A stretch of DNA of 64,000 bases from Paenibacillus amylolyticus (GCF_001570725.1 NZ_BCNV01000001.1:2418001-2482000); one strand, 5' to 3'. Positions 43,952 to 56,657 are shown, counted from the stretch's first letter. Made by a program: numbers and translations. Notes: generated by a model from the letters alone, not told the origin.

Positions 43952-44156
43952 TGTCGAGGGACAAGAACATGTTCCCATTGAAGTCGCTATTTTAGCGGCT
44001 TTTTTATTTTATTAGTACAAGTTCTTGTCCCAAATCAAGGACAAGAACTTGTAGCGATTGCCGGAAAGGAGAAAGAACATAGTCCGATTGCCGATTTAGG
44101 AGAATATCTAATCGGCATCTTGCTCTTCGTTTCATTAAACTAACTGGCAGGTTAGT
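43952..44156 (+). repeat. Multi-hairpin dispersed repeat, copy 4
   Basis: Most complete copy: left end TGTCGAGGGACAAGAACATG, GTCGCTATTTTAGCGGC + T-run, long stem AGTACAAGTTCTTGTCC / GGACAAGAACTTGTAGC (one mismatch), GCCGATTTAG / CTAATCGGC hairpin and right end AACTAACTGGCAGGTTAGTT, itself a 7-bp dyad. Outside the accessory segment, between the pectin locus and the beta-glucoside operon. The surrounding 43798-43951 and 44157-44401 show no gene. Confidence 0.85.
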
Positions 44157-44401
44157 TCAAAAACATGAAAGCTGCAAATCACATGATCGGCTGTTGTACA
44201 AAAAGATATCGTCTTTTACAATATATCCTCTCAATAAAATCGATATGAATTATTGACCTAAGTGTCGATGTGATCAAACCTTTATCAATCTACTTGAGGT
44301 ACATGGTTACCTCAGAATGGTTCATAATCAGTGATGTATTTGTTATCGGATTTCAGATGTTAATTCAACTTATATTCGTAATTAAAACTAATTATTTAAT
44401 T

Positions 44402-44436
44402 AGGTTCAGAACCTATTTAATTAGGTTCTGAACCTT
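44402..44436. terminator. Hairpin overlapping the LysR stop codon
   Basis: AGGTTCAGAACCT / AGGTTCTGAACCT, a perfect 13-bp stem with an 8-base loop that includes the minus-strand stop codon (44413-44415). A TTTTC tail is on the plus side; the minus side is only AT-rich. Confidence 0.55.
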
Positions 44437-45348
44437 TTCATAATTTTCGATAAGTACAGTTAATCCATCGTTTTTCTCTAGCTCACTAACGATTTCATCA
44501 ACAAAAATTTGAATCGCCTCTTGAATATCCGGTTTCAAATATTGATTAATGAGGAGATAAATCATTCTCTGTGGCGGAGGGTTATCAAACAAAGAATACG
44601 TAATAGATGGATTTAATTTCATGAGTTTATTTGCGAGACTCATGGGAATAATGGACCAATTATTCACTTCGTCAAAATAACTTAACAGCATTGAGGCAGT
44701 GCCTAGAATGATTTTTTTTCTTTTTGAGTATGGAAAATAACGGTTATGCCAAAGAGTGAATTTCTCCGACCAAGTTAAGTAAATTTCGTCTTCTGATTTC
44801 AGGTCTCTATTATCAAGGGTTTGAGCGTATAAAGAATATTGGTTATACACCAATACCATATCCTCTTGATACAAAGGGACAAATTTAACACTTGGATAGT
44901 TATAGAGACCTGACACAATACCGATATCGCAAATTTGTTTATCAACCATAGGGTGTATTTTGCTTGAATGATTCGTTTGTATGTTTAAAACAATATGGTC
45001 ATGATTCTTCATCATCTTTTTATAAACTTCAACAAACATAAAGCTGTTGATCATATCTACTGCACTAACTCGTAATTCAGTATAGTTTTCAAAGCTATTC
45101 AGATTTTGTGCTTCCTGCCAAAGAACAGACCATTGTTTTGCAATGGATAAGAAGTTTTGCCCTTGGGGAGTTAAAGTAAGTGACTTGATTCCTTTCTGTC
45201 GATAAAAAAGCTTTGCTCCCAATTTACCCTCCAACTGTTGGATTCTGTTTGTTGCAGTACTTTGACTGATATATAGTGACTGAGCTCCTCTCAGAATGCT
45301 TCCATGTTCGACGACAGCTAGAAAAGTTTCAATCTCCTCATGATTCAT
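44413..45348 (-). CDS. LysR-family regulator of beta-glucoside operon
   Basis: 311 residues. Helix-turn-helix ~1-60 (EIETFLAVVEHGSILRGAQS, ISQSTATNRIQQLEGKLGAK), then an effector domain. It is divergent from the PTS operon with ~210 bases between starts and a T-N11-A dyad in the gap, so it very likely controls that operon. AAAGGGG precedes the ATG. Bgl-type PTS genes are usually run by antiterminators; a LysR protein in this position is less common. Effector could be a phosphorylated glucoside. Confidence 0.87.
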   Translation of the reverse strand: MNHEEIETFLAVVEHGSILRGAQSLYISQSTATNRIQQLEGKLGAKLFYRQKGIKSLTLTPQGQNFLSIAKQWSVLWQEAQNLNSFENYTELRVSAVDMINSFMFVEVYKKMMKNHDHIVLNIQTNHSSKIHPMVDKQICDIGIVSGLYNYPSVKFVPLYQEDMVLVYNQYSLYAQTLDNRDLKSEDEIYLTWSEKFTLWHNRYFPYSKRKKIILGTASMLLSYFDEVNNWSIIPMSLANKLMKLNPSITYSLFDNPPPQRMIYLLINQYLKPDIQEAIQIFVDEIVSELEKNDGLTVLIENYEKVQNLIK

Positions 45349-45375
45349 AAATCAATTTCCCCTTTGAATTAAATA

Positions 45376-45388
45376 TTCGATTAATCGA
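45376..45388. promoter_or_regulatory. LysR-type operator before PTS operon
   Basis: T-N11-A with the perfect inner palindrome CGATTAATCG (45378-45387), within a near-dyad AATATTCGATTAATCGATATT-like context split at its centre; 24 bases upstream of the -35. Confidence 0.6.
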
Positions 45389-45411
45389 TATTTTATATTA
45401 CAAATATCGGT

Positions 45412-45453
45412 TTTACAATCTTCAATAGTACTCCTATAATGAAAGCGTAATCA
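45412..45453 (+). promoter_or_regulatory. PTS operon promoter with overlapping cre site
   Basis: TTTACA (45412-45417), 17-base spacer, TATAAT (45435-45440), then TGAAAGCGTAATCA (45440-45453), a full match to the CcpA consensus covering the expected start point. This predicts glucose repression plus LysR activation from the dyad upstream. No antiterminator target or terminator was seen in the 45454-45561 leader. Confidence 0.75.
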
Positions 45454-45561
45454 GACAGGGCCTGATGATTATACTTAAATTTTTATTCCAAATGTTTTAT
45501 TGGTTTTGCTTAGTTAACATGCATTTTAAACATCATGGATTATACGAAAAGGGGAACCTTT

Positions 45562-48848
<3,287 letters not shown>

Positions 48849-48863
48849 TATACTGATCCAAAT

Positions 48864-48892
48864 AAAGCCGATCAATCTGATCGGCTTTATGT
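48864..48892 (+). terminator. Terminator after 6-phospho-beta-glucosidase
   Basis: AAAGCCGATCA / TGATCGGCTTT perfect 11-bp stem, loop ATC. Confidence 0.8.
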
Positions 48893-48898
48893 TGTATT

Positions 48899-48962
48899 GA
48901 AAATGTTCTTGTCCCATTTTGCTCAAAAGATTAAGAATTTGATCCGATTACCGGTTTACCAG
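48899..48962 (+). repeat. Degenerate piece of the multi-hairpin repeat
   Basis: ATGTTCTTGTCCCA ... GATCCGATTACCGG follows the order of the long stem and following block of copies 1-4, but the right arm has decayed. The stretch 48963-49236 shows only another weak stem (AGCAGCC / GGGCTGCT near 49087-49113). Confidence 0.5.
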
Positions 48963-49236
48963 ACATATGAGGGTCGCTGTTAATCACACAATGCCTAAAG
49001 GTGTTTAAAAAATCCATGATCTCGGCTCAAAACCGTCTTCCTCAATTTCTTTTCGCTATAACGTTTGCACAATAAGTATAAAGGTAGCAGCCGATCATTG
49101 TGATGGGCTGCTTTGTTATGTTTAGGGGGAAATAGTTTAACCAAAGAAAGAGGTAGTTGACTTATAGAAGGGTGGAAATGTGAATCACATTATACGAAAG
49201 GAGAATGTGGTTCTCCGTCCTACTGGTTATTGGAGT

Positions 49237-49400
49237 CAGAGTGCGCGGAGCACTGGGCCAAGAACGCCGTGAACGACATGGGATCGCGGATGGTTGTAAA
49301 TAGCTTTGAAGATGGAACCTTCAAACCAAAACATGACTCGGGCAGAGTTTGCAGCGATTGTAGGTTGTAGTGCGAGGATTGGGAGTGGTATGATGATTTA
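49237..49400 (+). pseudogene. SLH-domain remnant
   Basis: One frame reads HWAKNAVNDMGSRMVVNSFE and DGTFKP, the next MTRAEFAAIVG: together one SLH repeat (W..A, F.P, TR.EFA) broken by a frameshift at about 49330. No start or other domain. Remnant of a lost surface protein. Confidence 0.65.
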
Positions 49401-49568
49401 ACGGTTTTATAAAATCAAATTTTTGAATCAGTTATACTGGAAAAGACTTTAAGATTTGTGGGTCTTACACATATGTACAAAATACGAGTTTTGTGAAACA
49501 GTAATAATGATTTAAAAGCTGCACAGTGATTTTTACCCCTGTACAGCCAATTCTTTATAATCTTCGAG

Positions 49569-49967
49569 TTAATCCCAAACTACTTCTGTTCCTGCTACAA
49601 AGTCATGAATCGCACGTCGATCCTCACGCATACCGACCATAAAAGCACTCACAATAACTCCGATACCCAAAGTTAATATGTACACAAGTCCAGCTACAAC
49701 AACTCGCATAAGCATCGTACCAATTTTTGGCGGTTCGTGTGTATCGTATTGGCGGATTCGAATTCCACATATGCGTTTTCCTATGGTTCGACCATACCAG
49801 TAAACTGGTAATAAAATTGAGTATAACGCACTAAGTAGCTTGGCAATCGGCTCATCCGTATCAAAGTTACCCGTCAGCACACCTGCAATAATCACTAACG
49901 GAATTGAAATAATAAGACTATCCAATACACCTGCTCCTAATCTAATCCAAAAACCTGCTTTATACAA
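49569..49967 (-). CDS. RDD-family membrane protein
   Basis: 132 residues with three hydrophobic helices. The N-terminus YKAGFWIRLGAGVLDSLII contains the R..D signature, with GKRICGIRIR and REDRRAIHDFVAGT (second R-D pattern), all typical of the RDD domain. Some relatives affect membrane transport or ion exchange, but function is generally unknown. TTG 49967 is chosen: GGAGG lies 8 bases before it, and the family starts just so. Single gene. Confidence 0.82.
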   Translation of the reverse strand: MYKAGFWIRLGAGVLDSLIISIPLVIIAGVLTGNFDTDEPIAKLLSALYSILLPVYWYGRTIGKRICGIRIRQYDTHEPPKIGTMLMRVVVAGLVYILTLGIGVIVSAFMVGMREDRRAIHDFVAGTEVVWD

Positions 49968-50249
49968 AATGCTTTCCTCCAAACTACAATTTTAAACTAA
50001 ACGGCTAATTTATTTCATGAACTCCCTTCATTAAAATATCTAACTTTATGTACACAACTCAAATAGTATAACAGAAAATTTTACCTTTTTACGATAAAAC
50101 TCCTATTTCATTTTAATCCTTTGTGAATTTTATAACAAACCATTGAATTAACTTAACCGCTGTTCATGTTCACTACTTAATTACTTAATCTTACATAATC
50201 CTTTCTAACTGCACCCCCAATGAAAACACCATAATAATTATGTAAACCA

Positions 50250-50281
50250 AAAAAGCTACTCAACATTTGTTAAGTAGCCCT
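50250..50281 (-). terminator. Terminator after small membrane protein gene
   Basis: On the minus strand GCTACT / AGTAGC stem with 12-base loop followed by TTTTTTGG; the stem overlaps the stop codon at 50270. The gap 49968-50249 is AT-rich with no gene. Confidence 0.65.
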
Positions 50282-50734
50282 CTGTTCGTTCTGCATCTGC
50301 CCTCTTCGCCAAATCTTATTCTCCACAATAGCATAGACTAAACCGGCGATGGCAAATATCCATATCGATGTCATTCGATTCAGATGGTATCCATTCACGA
50401 AATATGGACTGTACATAAGATCAAAAACCCACAGCCCGCCCCATCCAAACCCAATCATATAGATGAAAGTTCTCATCATAGGAAAGCATACATATTTCCG
50501 CAGCAACCACGAGATCGGGCTAAGAATAACAACATAAAAAACGAGCAAATAGTGACCGAATCCCAGGATGAGCGAAAGAATATATATTACTCCCCCTGCA
50601 TTGCGTAAACCGTAATATTCTGTCGTTGTAATATGGTACCCTTCAACCCTTTCAAGAACAAGATATGCCGTCAAGCTTATCCCTATAAATATAAGTCCTA
50701 ATACCATGTACCGTTGAACCGCGTTCACCAACAT
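50270..50734 (-). CDS. Small integral membrane protein, unknown function
   Basis: 154 residues with four predicted helices (~10-27, 45-77, 88-105, 123-140) and a basic C-terminus. GGGGTGA precedes the ATG. I recognise no family. It is separated from the siderophore lipoprotein gene upstream by ~70 bases and may be read from the same operon. Confidence 0.6.
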   Translation of the reverse strand: MLVNAVQRYMVLGLIFIGISLTAYLVLERVEGYHITTTEYYGLRNAGGVIYILSLILGFGHYLLVFYVVILSPISWLLRKYVCFPMMRTFIYMIGFGWGGLWVFDLMYSPYFVNGYHLNRMTSIWIFAIAGLVYAIVENKIWRRGQMQNEQRAT

Positions 50735-50808
50735 CAGATCACCCCAATGTCTAAACGCAGCCAGAACCGCTCAAGTTACATGATTTCGAACAAATTATTA
50801 TTCACTGA

Positions 50809-51771
50809 CTACTTCTGTCCTTCCAGAATCATCGTACCCAAACGGTCCATAAGCTCCATTCTTCCCATGGCTGTGTACGAGTAATTGTAATTATCGACAT
50901 TGGAGATTTTATAGATCTTGCCATTCTTCACGGCCTTCATGTTATTCCACACTTTGCTATCGACCATCTTGTTCTCACTATTCTCCATCAGCAGCAGACG
51001 ATCCGGATTGACCGATACCAGAGCCTCTAACGCGATCTGTTTACCGCCCCAGCCCTCTGGATCAGGGATACCGTCTGTGCGCTTCAGGTCCCATTCACCG
51101 TATAACATCTCAGCTGCCCCTTTGTTCGAATAGATGACCAGATTATTTGGATATGTCTCAATTACAGCAAAGGATTCACCATGTACAGCCGCCTCCAGCT
51201 TTTGTTTCCACTCTGCAGATTTCGCATCATATTTGGCCAGATATTCATCTTTCTTGCTTTCTTCTCCAAACGTATCTGCCAGGAATGTCAAGCGTTCTCT
51301 CCAATCATAGTAAGAGTAAGGCAATGCAATTGTAGGCGCAATTTTAGATAAAGTTTCATACTGATCCGTGTTAAAATCCTTACCCAGGATAATCAGATCC
51401 GGATTGGCACCCGCTATAGCTTCAATGCTGAAGGGGAAACCATACCAGCCCAGATTAACGGTATCTGCACTCAGCTGATCCTTAATGGTTGGCGTGAGTT
51501 CCTCCGGGTTACCATAATCCGCGCTCATTGTCGCTACAGGCGTTTTCCCAATGATCAACAGCTCTTCTGTAGAGCCGGACAGATCAACAATGCGCTCTGG
51601 ATTCAAAGGGATCGTAATTTCTTCTCCATTCGGGTTAGTAATCACTTTGGTCGTCGCTTGTGTGGTTGCCTCTGAGGAGCTCGTCAATTCATTGGTCGTC
51701 TGGGTCGTTCCACAGGCCGCCAAGGTGAGCATACAGCATAGTGCAATCCATACAGGAATTCGTTTAAACAT
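50809..51771 (-). CDS. Iron-siderophore ABC substrate-binding lipoprotein
   Basis: 320 residues. Lipobox LAAC with Cys20, Ser/Thr-rich linker, then the FhuD/BtuF-type fold: ITNPNGEEITIPLNPERIVD, a family-typical first strand, and SVNPDRLLL. It captures a ferric siderophore outside the cell. ATG 51771 is preferred; GGAGA is 9 bases before it but touches the ATG at 51780. Third gene of the Fur-controlled operon; the transporter halves precede it. No FecCD-type permease is encoded in the window. Confidence 0.9.
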   Translation of the reverse strand: MFKRIPVWIALCCMLTLAACGTTQTTNELTSSSEATTQATTKVITNPNGEEITIPLNPERIVDLSGSTEELLIIGKTPVATMSADYGNPEELTPTIKDQLSADTVNLGWYGFPFSIEAIAGANPDLIILGKDFNTDQYETLSKIAPTIALPYSYYDWRERLTFLADTFGEESKKDEYLAKYDAKSAEWKQKLEAAVHGESFAVIETYPNNLVIYSNKGAAEMLYGEWDLKRTDGIPDPEGWGGKQIALEALVSVNPDRLLLMENSENKMVDSKVWNNMKAVKNGKIYKISNVDNYNYSYTAMGRMELMDRLGTMILEGQK

Positions 51772-51844
51772 CGTCGTCATTCTCCTTTTATGTCAGTTCA
51801 TTTACCACATCAGGCTTATTTACTTCATTCATCTCATCGAACAC

Positions 51845-53596
51845 TCATGATCCGTTCACTTTTACCTGCCAGCCTTCCGCATCCTGTTGTAATTGCCACA
51901 GACGAGCGTAGATGCCTGAGTGATCTAACAATTGCGCATGAGTCCCTTGCTCTACGAGCCGACCGTGGTCCAATACAAGGATCTGATCGGCATTTTGAAT
52001 GGTCTTTAATCGGTGTGCAATCAAAATAACCGTTTTGTCCGCGACCAGCTCATTAATCGCTTGCTGCACCGCGGCTTCGTTCTCCGGATCAAGTGAAGCA
52101 GTGGCTTCGTCAAGCAATACGATCGATGCATTTTTTAACAAAGCACGTGCAATGGAAATCCGTTGCTTCTCCCCACCAGATAACGTCGATCCACCCTCGC
52201 CAACGAGCGTATCGTACCCTTGAGGCAGATTGGAGATGAACTCATGACAACAAGCTCTGCGTGCGGCCTCTTCAATCTCTAATTGCGAAGCGTCTTTCTT
52301 TCCCACACGAATGTTGTTGCCGATCGTATCCTGGAACAGATACACGTCCTGGAAGACCACAGAGATATCCTGCAACAGCTTCTCCGGGTCCATCTGATCA
52401 ACGGGTCTGTCACCAATGCGAATGCTTCCTTGCTGTACATCCCAGAAACGGGCAATGAGACGTGTGACTGTACTCTTACCACTACCGGATGGGCCAACCA
52501 AGGCAGTAATGGTATGCGGCTCAATCGTAAAGGACAAGTCTTTCAACACTTGCTGCTGATCATCATATCCAAAGGTCACCTGGTCAAATGAAATCGCCTG
52601 ATTGGGCTGCACATCTCCCTTTCCTGCCATCGGGGCCTCCTGTTGCACATCCATAATGCGTCTTGCACTATAGGCGGAGTATCGCATCTCCCCATAACTC
52701 ATCAGTACAACCGTCAACGGTTCAAATACCTTCGTACCTACCAGCAAAAATAACAGAAATACCGGTAGGGACAACTCACCGCCTGCAAGCAAATAACTGC
52801 CCCCCAGAATCATCCACGTCATCCCTGATCGTGCAAGCAACATCGCGCCCATAATCATCGGCCCCATAATACCTTCCAACCGAATGGAGGCCAATTTCAA
52901 TTCGTCAAAAGAACGACGCAGCCGTTCAAAACGTTTGCCCGCCATATTGTGGGCCTTTATCTCACGAATACCGCTCAGGTACTCCTGCAGCCGACTGGCG
53001 GCTTCGTTTTTGGCTCGAACATGGTTTTCACTCAGTCGTGCCTGAATGGAATCCGTAAGCCATAACAGCGCCACACCAAAGGGAACCGCAACAAACATAG
53101 CTACGGCCATTCTCCAATCCACCAACAGAAGTCCGCCGAAAGCCAGTACCGGAAGCACAATCGCGCTGATCAGCTGCGACAGATTGTGAGAGATCGTATG
53201 CTCGACCTGACCATAATCGCTCAGGATCAGATTCGTTAGATCCCCAGGATCACGTTTTCCGAAAAATCCTAACGACAAATGCCGAATATGTTCGGCCAAC
53301 TTCAACCTTCCTGAGGCCGCGAGGCTGTATGCTGCCCGATAAGTCTTGTCATAGAGTGAGGCGTATGCCGCATATTCCACCAGAAGCCAGGCAAACAGGA
53401 TGCAGCACACAATCCACATACGGTTGATATCCAGTCCTTTGTCCGGAATAGCAAAAGACGTATAGATCGTATTGAATATGTCCACAAGCAGCGCCGCAGG
53501 AACGATCTTCGCAATCCCGTCCAGAATCGCTGCTATCACCGAAGGAAGCAGACTACGCGGGTTACCGCCAGATATATTGGTTAAATAATTCTTCAT
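51845..53596 (-). CDS. ABC half-transporter, YbtQ/IrtB-like (siderophore)
   Basis: 583 residues. Six-helix membrane domain ~1-300, ATPase ~330-580 with Walker A VGPSGSGKST, signature LSGGEKQR, Walker B IVLLDEATASLD and H-loop IAHRL. Although the fold is that of exporters, the YbtPQ/IrtAB group imports ferric siderophores. ATG 53596 has GGAGGTG upstream and overlaps the previous stop as ATGA, so translation is coupled; an earlier in-frame start at 53647 would run deep into the previous gene. Confidence 0.88.
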   Translation of the reverse strand: MKNYLTNISGGNPRSLLPSVIAAILDGIAKIVPAALLVDIFNTIYTSFAIPDKGLDINRMWIVCCILFAWLLVEYAAYASLYDKTYRAAYSLAASGRLKLAEHIRHLSLGFFGKRDPGDLTNLILSDYGQVEHTISHNLSQLISAIVLPVLAFGGLLLVDWRMAVAMFVAVPFGVALLWLTDSIQARLSENHVRAKNEAASRLQEYLSGIREIKAHNMAGKRFERLRRSFDELKLASIRLEGIMGPMIMGAMLLARSGMTWMILGGSYLLAGGELSLPVFLLFLLVGTKVFEPLTVVLMSYGEMRYSAYSARRIMDVQQEAPMAGKGDVQPNQAISFDQVTFGYDDQQQVLKDLSFTIEPHTITALVGPSGSGKSTVTRLIARFWDVQQGSIRIGDRPVDQMDPEKLLQDISVVFQDVYLFQDTIGNNIRVGKKDASQLEIEEAARRACCHEFISNLPQGYDTLVGEGGSTLSGGEKQRISIARALLKNASIVLLDEATASLDPENEAAVQQAINELVADKTVILIAHRLKTIQNADQILVLDHGRLVEQGTHAQLLDHSGIYARLWQLQQDAEGWQVKVNGS

Positions 53597-55392
53597 CGCA
53601 CTGCACCTCCAAGCTTCCAGGAAGCGGCACTGATATGGGCCTGCCACATGTGTTCGTATACCCCGCCGAGTGTACGCAATTGATCATGTGTCCCACGCTC
53701 GGCAATTGTTCCCTTTCGAATCACGAGTATTTGCTCGGCTGCACGAATCGTTGTTAGACGATGAGCAATAATCAGTACCGTTTTGCCTTGAACCAATTGG
53801 GCCAGACCTTGCTGGATCTTGTGCTCATTCTCTGCATCCGCATAGGCTGTCGCCTCATCCAGGACCAGAATGGGAGCATTTTTGAGCAACGCCCGTGCAA
53901 TTGCAATTCGCTGTGCTTCACCGCCGGACAGGTACGTACCGCCTTCTCCGATTTTCGTGTCATATCCGGCATCCAGCTTCTCAATAAATTCATGACAGCA
54001 AGCAGTTTGAGCCGCAGCTATAACGTCCTGTAATGAAGCCGATGTATTGCCCATCCGAATATTTTCTTCAATCGTATCGTAGAACAGATGTACATCCTGA
54101 AAGACAAAGGACACGGTATCCATCAGTTTCTCCGTCCCCATCTCCTGAATCGGAATTCCACCAATCGTAATCTCACCTTCCTGTACATCCCAGAAACGAA
54201 GCAATAGGTTAGCAATGGTCGACTTTCCTCCACCAGAAGGTCCGACAAGTGCGGTCATCTTTCCTGCTTTGGCTACAAAATCAATCTGATCAAGTACGGG
54301 TTTATATGCTTCGCTCTCCTTACGCTCATAAGCAAAAGATACCTGCCGAAAGGCAACCTCATATGTATCCGGAACTTTAGGCAACTCAGGTTCTTGTACA
54401 ACCGGCTCGGCAAACACCGATTCAATACGTTTCTGTCCTTCCACAATCTCTCGCATCCCACTACCCAGATACATCAACTTCAATAACGGAGCAGAGAGAC
54501 TCGGGGTAATAATCAGAAACAGAATAAACGTGATCGCAAACGACTGATTTCCCGCAGTTCCACTCGACAGCAGAATACCCACTGGAACGATGAAGGTAAA
54601 TAACGAGATCATGATCACAAAAAACAGCCCGTAAGATGTTTTACATAAATCTGTTATTTTCAACGAAATATCCCGGTAACGCGTTACCGCTTGTTTAAAC
54701 GTCAGAAACGAATCGGCTGTAATGCCAAATACTTTCACCGCTGGCATACCTCTCACGTATTCAATACCAGTCGCATTCATCTCTTCGATGGCAAGTTGAA
54801 AATCACGATAAGCCTGACGGCCGCGTTCACTGCGGAAGATACGACTCTGCAGCCAGAACCCAATTTCGATCGGAACTAACAGCGTCAGCGCCATACGATA
54901 ATCGAGCCAGAATAAGTATCCCAGCAACATCAGTGGAATAACGATCGCACTGACCAGATCCGGCAACTGATGGGCAATAAACTTCTCGATTTTCTCCACA
55001 CTGACCTCGATGATCTTCTTCAGCTCACCGGTTGCCGTTCGGGTGTGATACCCCATGGGGACTTTGGCAACATGCTCCGCAAGTCTTACTCTGAGCTGGT
55101 ACAAAATGTTGAATGCGGCAATGTGTGAGCACATCCCCCCGATATAGAGCGCAATAAGCCCCCCAATCAGGGCTACGAATGCGACGATCCCCCAATAGAT
55201 CAACAGATCCCTGTCCATGGCAGAGGGTTTCCCCGCATGAGTTAGCAGTTCCTCGACGATCTTGTACACCCCGATAAAAGGAACAATCTGCAACAGACTC
55301 GACAGCGTCGAGAAGATACTTGCTGTGATCAGCAGACCTTTACGCTCCTTCGTCACCTGCATTAACCCGGACACTTCAGATGTGTTGTTCAT
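53593..55392 (-). CDS. ABC half-transporter, YbtP/IrtA-like (siderophore)
   Basis: 599 residues, same layout as the next gene: membrane domain ~1-310, ATPase ~340-590 with VGPSGGGKST, LSGGEAQR, ILVLDEATAYAD and IAHRL. In the D-loop region Tyr-Ala replaces the usual Ser-Leu (ATAYAD). Forms a heterodimer with the downstream half. ATG 55392 has AGGAGGG 6 bases upstream. First gene of the operon, 18 bases behind a Fur box. Confidence 0.88.
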   Translation of the reverse strand: MNNTSEVSGLMQVTKERKGLLITASIFSTLSSLLQIVPFIGVYKIVEELLTHAGKPSAMDRDLLIYWGIVAFVALIGGLIALYIGGMCSHIAAFNILYQLRVRLAEHVAKVPMGYHTRTATGELKKIIEVSVEKIEKFIAHQLPDLVSAIVIPLMLLGYLFWLDYRMALTLLVPIEIGFWLQSRIFRSERGRQAYRDFQLAIEEMNATGIEYVRGMPAVKVFGITADSFLTFKQAVTRYRDISLKITDLCKTSYGLFFVIMISLFTFIVPVGILLSSGTAGNQSFAITFILFLIITPSLSAPLLKLMYLGSGMREIVEGQKRIESVFAEPVVQEPELPKVPDTYEVAFRQVSFAYERKESEAYKPVLDQIDFVAKAGKMTALVGPSGGGKSTIANLLLRFWDVQEGEITIGGIPIQEMGTEKLMDTVSFVFQDVHLFYDTIEENIRMGNTSASLQDVIAAAQTACCHEFIEKLDAGYDTKIGEGGTYLSGGEAQRIAIARALLKNAPILVLDEATAYADAENEHKIQQGLAQLVQGKTVLIIAHRLTTIRAAEQILVIRKGTIAERGTHDQLRTLGGVYEHMWQAHISAASWKLGGAVR

Positions 55393-55409
55393 CTCATCCC
55401 TCCTGATAT

Positions 55410-55424
55410 TAATAATCATTCTCA
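55410..55424 (-). promoter_or_regulatory. Fur box before siderophore import operon
   Basis: On the minus strand TGAGAATGATTATTA, 12 of 14 defined positions of the 7-1-7 Bacillus Fur consensus TGATAATNATTATCA. It predicts iron repression of the operon. Confidence 0.75.
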
Positions 55425-55542
55425 ATATGGCACAGTGCTATATACGCACATTAATATCTCACAGGGACGTGGGCAACCGCTACCCCAATCCGGAGCAAAA
55501 ATACCTCAATACGGATTATAAGTAAATGCTACGAGAAGCCTA

Positions 55543-56544
55543 CTAGAACGTTTGATTAAAATACGTGGATGGTGTCATGCCATGCTTGCGTTTGAATTGA
55601 GCGGAGAAATGACTCGTTTTATTAAAACCCACCGCTGCAGCCGCCGTGGTCACATTCATCTGTCTGGTCTCCAGCAGGTAATACGCTGCCTCCAGCCTCT
55701 GCTCAATGACATACGCATGTACAGGAAGACCGAACAATTGCTTAAATCCTTTTTTCAGCTTGAATTCATTCAGACACACTTGTCTGGAGAGCCCTTCAAG
55801 GGTTGGCGGATGTGCCAGATTCGCATCGAGAATGTGCTTCGCCTGTTGCAAACTGGTCAGGTCCGTCCGGGACAACCCATCATGCTTCGCAGGTAACTGA
55901 CGCTCCAGAATACATTCACTGAAATATACCGCGAGCAGCTCAAGTGCTTTTCCGTTTAAATACAGTTGTTTCAGTTCTCCCGAATACGGGCATTGTGTCA
56001 TCTCGCTAACGATTCGAATCATCGTCGGTGTCATCTTCGCATTATAGAAACCTCCCCCACTTCCCGCGATGGCTGTCATGAGCTGCTGTATGGGAAGCTG
56101 CTGCATCATTCCACTGATCGGTGTCTGATCCAGCTTCAACGTAAATCCCTTGAAGTGCTGCTGTAATCCAAACTCACACGTACTGCTCGTATATCGACTG
56201 CCATATGCAGAACTTTCCTGGGTATGTACATGGAACTCCCCCAGCTTGCCATCAATGTTCCATGATATGCTCTCACCAATACAGAAGCTTAACTTGATAC
56301 TGTCATCCTGCTCCAAACTGCTTAATGCGGTTGGTCGATGGAATATCGCATCACTATACACGAGTTCCATGGAGGGATGAATGCGATTCAGCTGCCAGTA
56401 CCCCTGACCAATCTCTTCAGGAATATGAATGATTCGTTCGGCAGAGCTGCTTCGGTAAAATGTATTTAATCTCGCTGCCAATGCACAGCGCTTATCTTCT
56501 TTATTTTGAATGGCGTACCATGTCTCTGACACCTTGGATTGCAT
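55543..56544 (-). CDS. AraC-family regulator, PchR/YbtA-like
   Basis: 333 residues. Long N-terminal effector region and C-terminal AraC helix-turn-helix pair ~235-330 (CLNEFKLKKGFKQLFGLPVH, VGFNKTSHFSAQFKRKHGMT). This pattern matches PchR/YbtA-type activators that bind the ferric siderophore itself and switch on its uptake genes. It lies immediately upstream of the YbtPQ-like operon in the same direction, 150 bases away, with the Fur box between. GAGGGGA precedes the ATG. Confidence 0.85.
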   Translation of the reverse strand: MQSKVSETWYAIQNKEDKRCALAARLNTFYRSSSAERIIHIPEEIGQGYWQLNRIHPSMELVYSDAIFHRPTALSSLEQDDSIKLSFCIGESISWNIDGKLGEFHVHTQESSAYGSRYTSSTCEFGLQQHFKGFTLKLDQTPISGMMQQLPIQQLMTAIAGSGGGFYNAKMTPTMIRIVSEMTQCPYSGELKQLYLNGKALELLAVYFSECILERQLPAKHDGLSRTDLTSLQQAKHILDANLAHPPTLEGLSRQVCLNEFKLKKGFKQLFGLPVHAYVIEQRLEAAYYLLETRQMNVTTAAAAVGFNKTSHFSAQFKRKHGMTPSTYFNQTF

Positions 56545-56579
56545 CTGACTTCCCCTCTCGTTGTCTGTTGTTTCAGCTT

Positions 56580-56620
56580 ATTATATAAGAAAGAAGCCAT
56601 ATTGGACATATGGCCTCTGT
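56580..56620 (-). terminator. Terminator after WG-repeat gene
   Basis: AGA-GCCATAT / ATATGGC-TCT type stem, read on the minus strand with a TTTCTTATATAA tail, between the WG-repeat gene and the AraC start. Confidence 0.6.
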
Positions 56621-56657
56621 TACTCAGAATTTAGCGTATGATGTTATGAATGAATAA

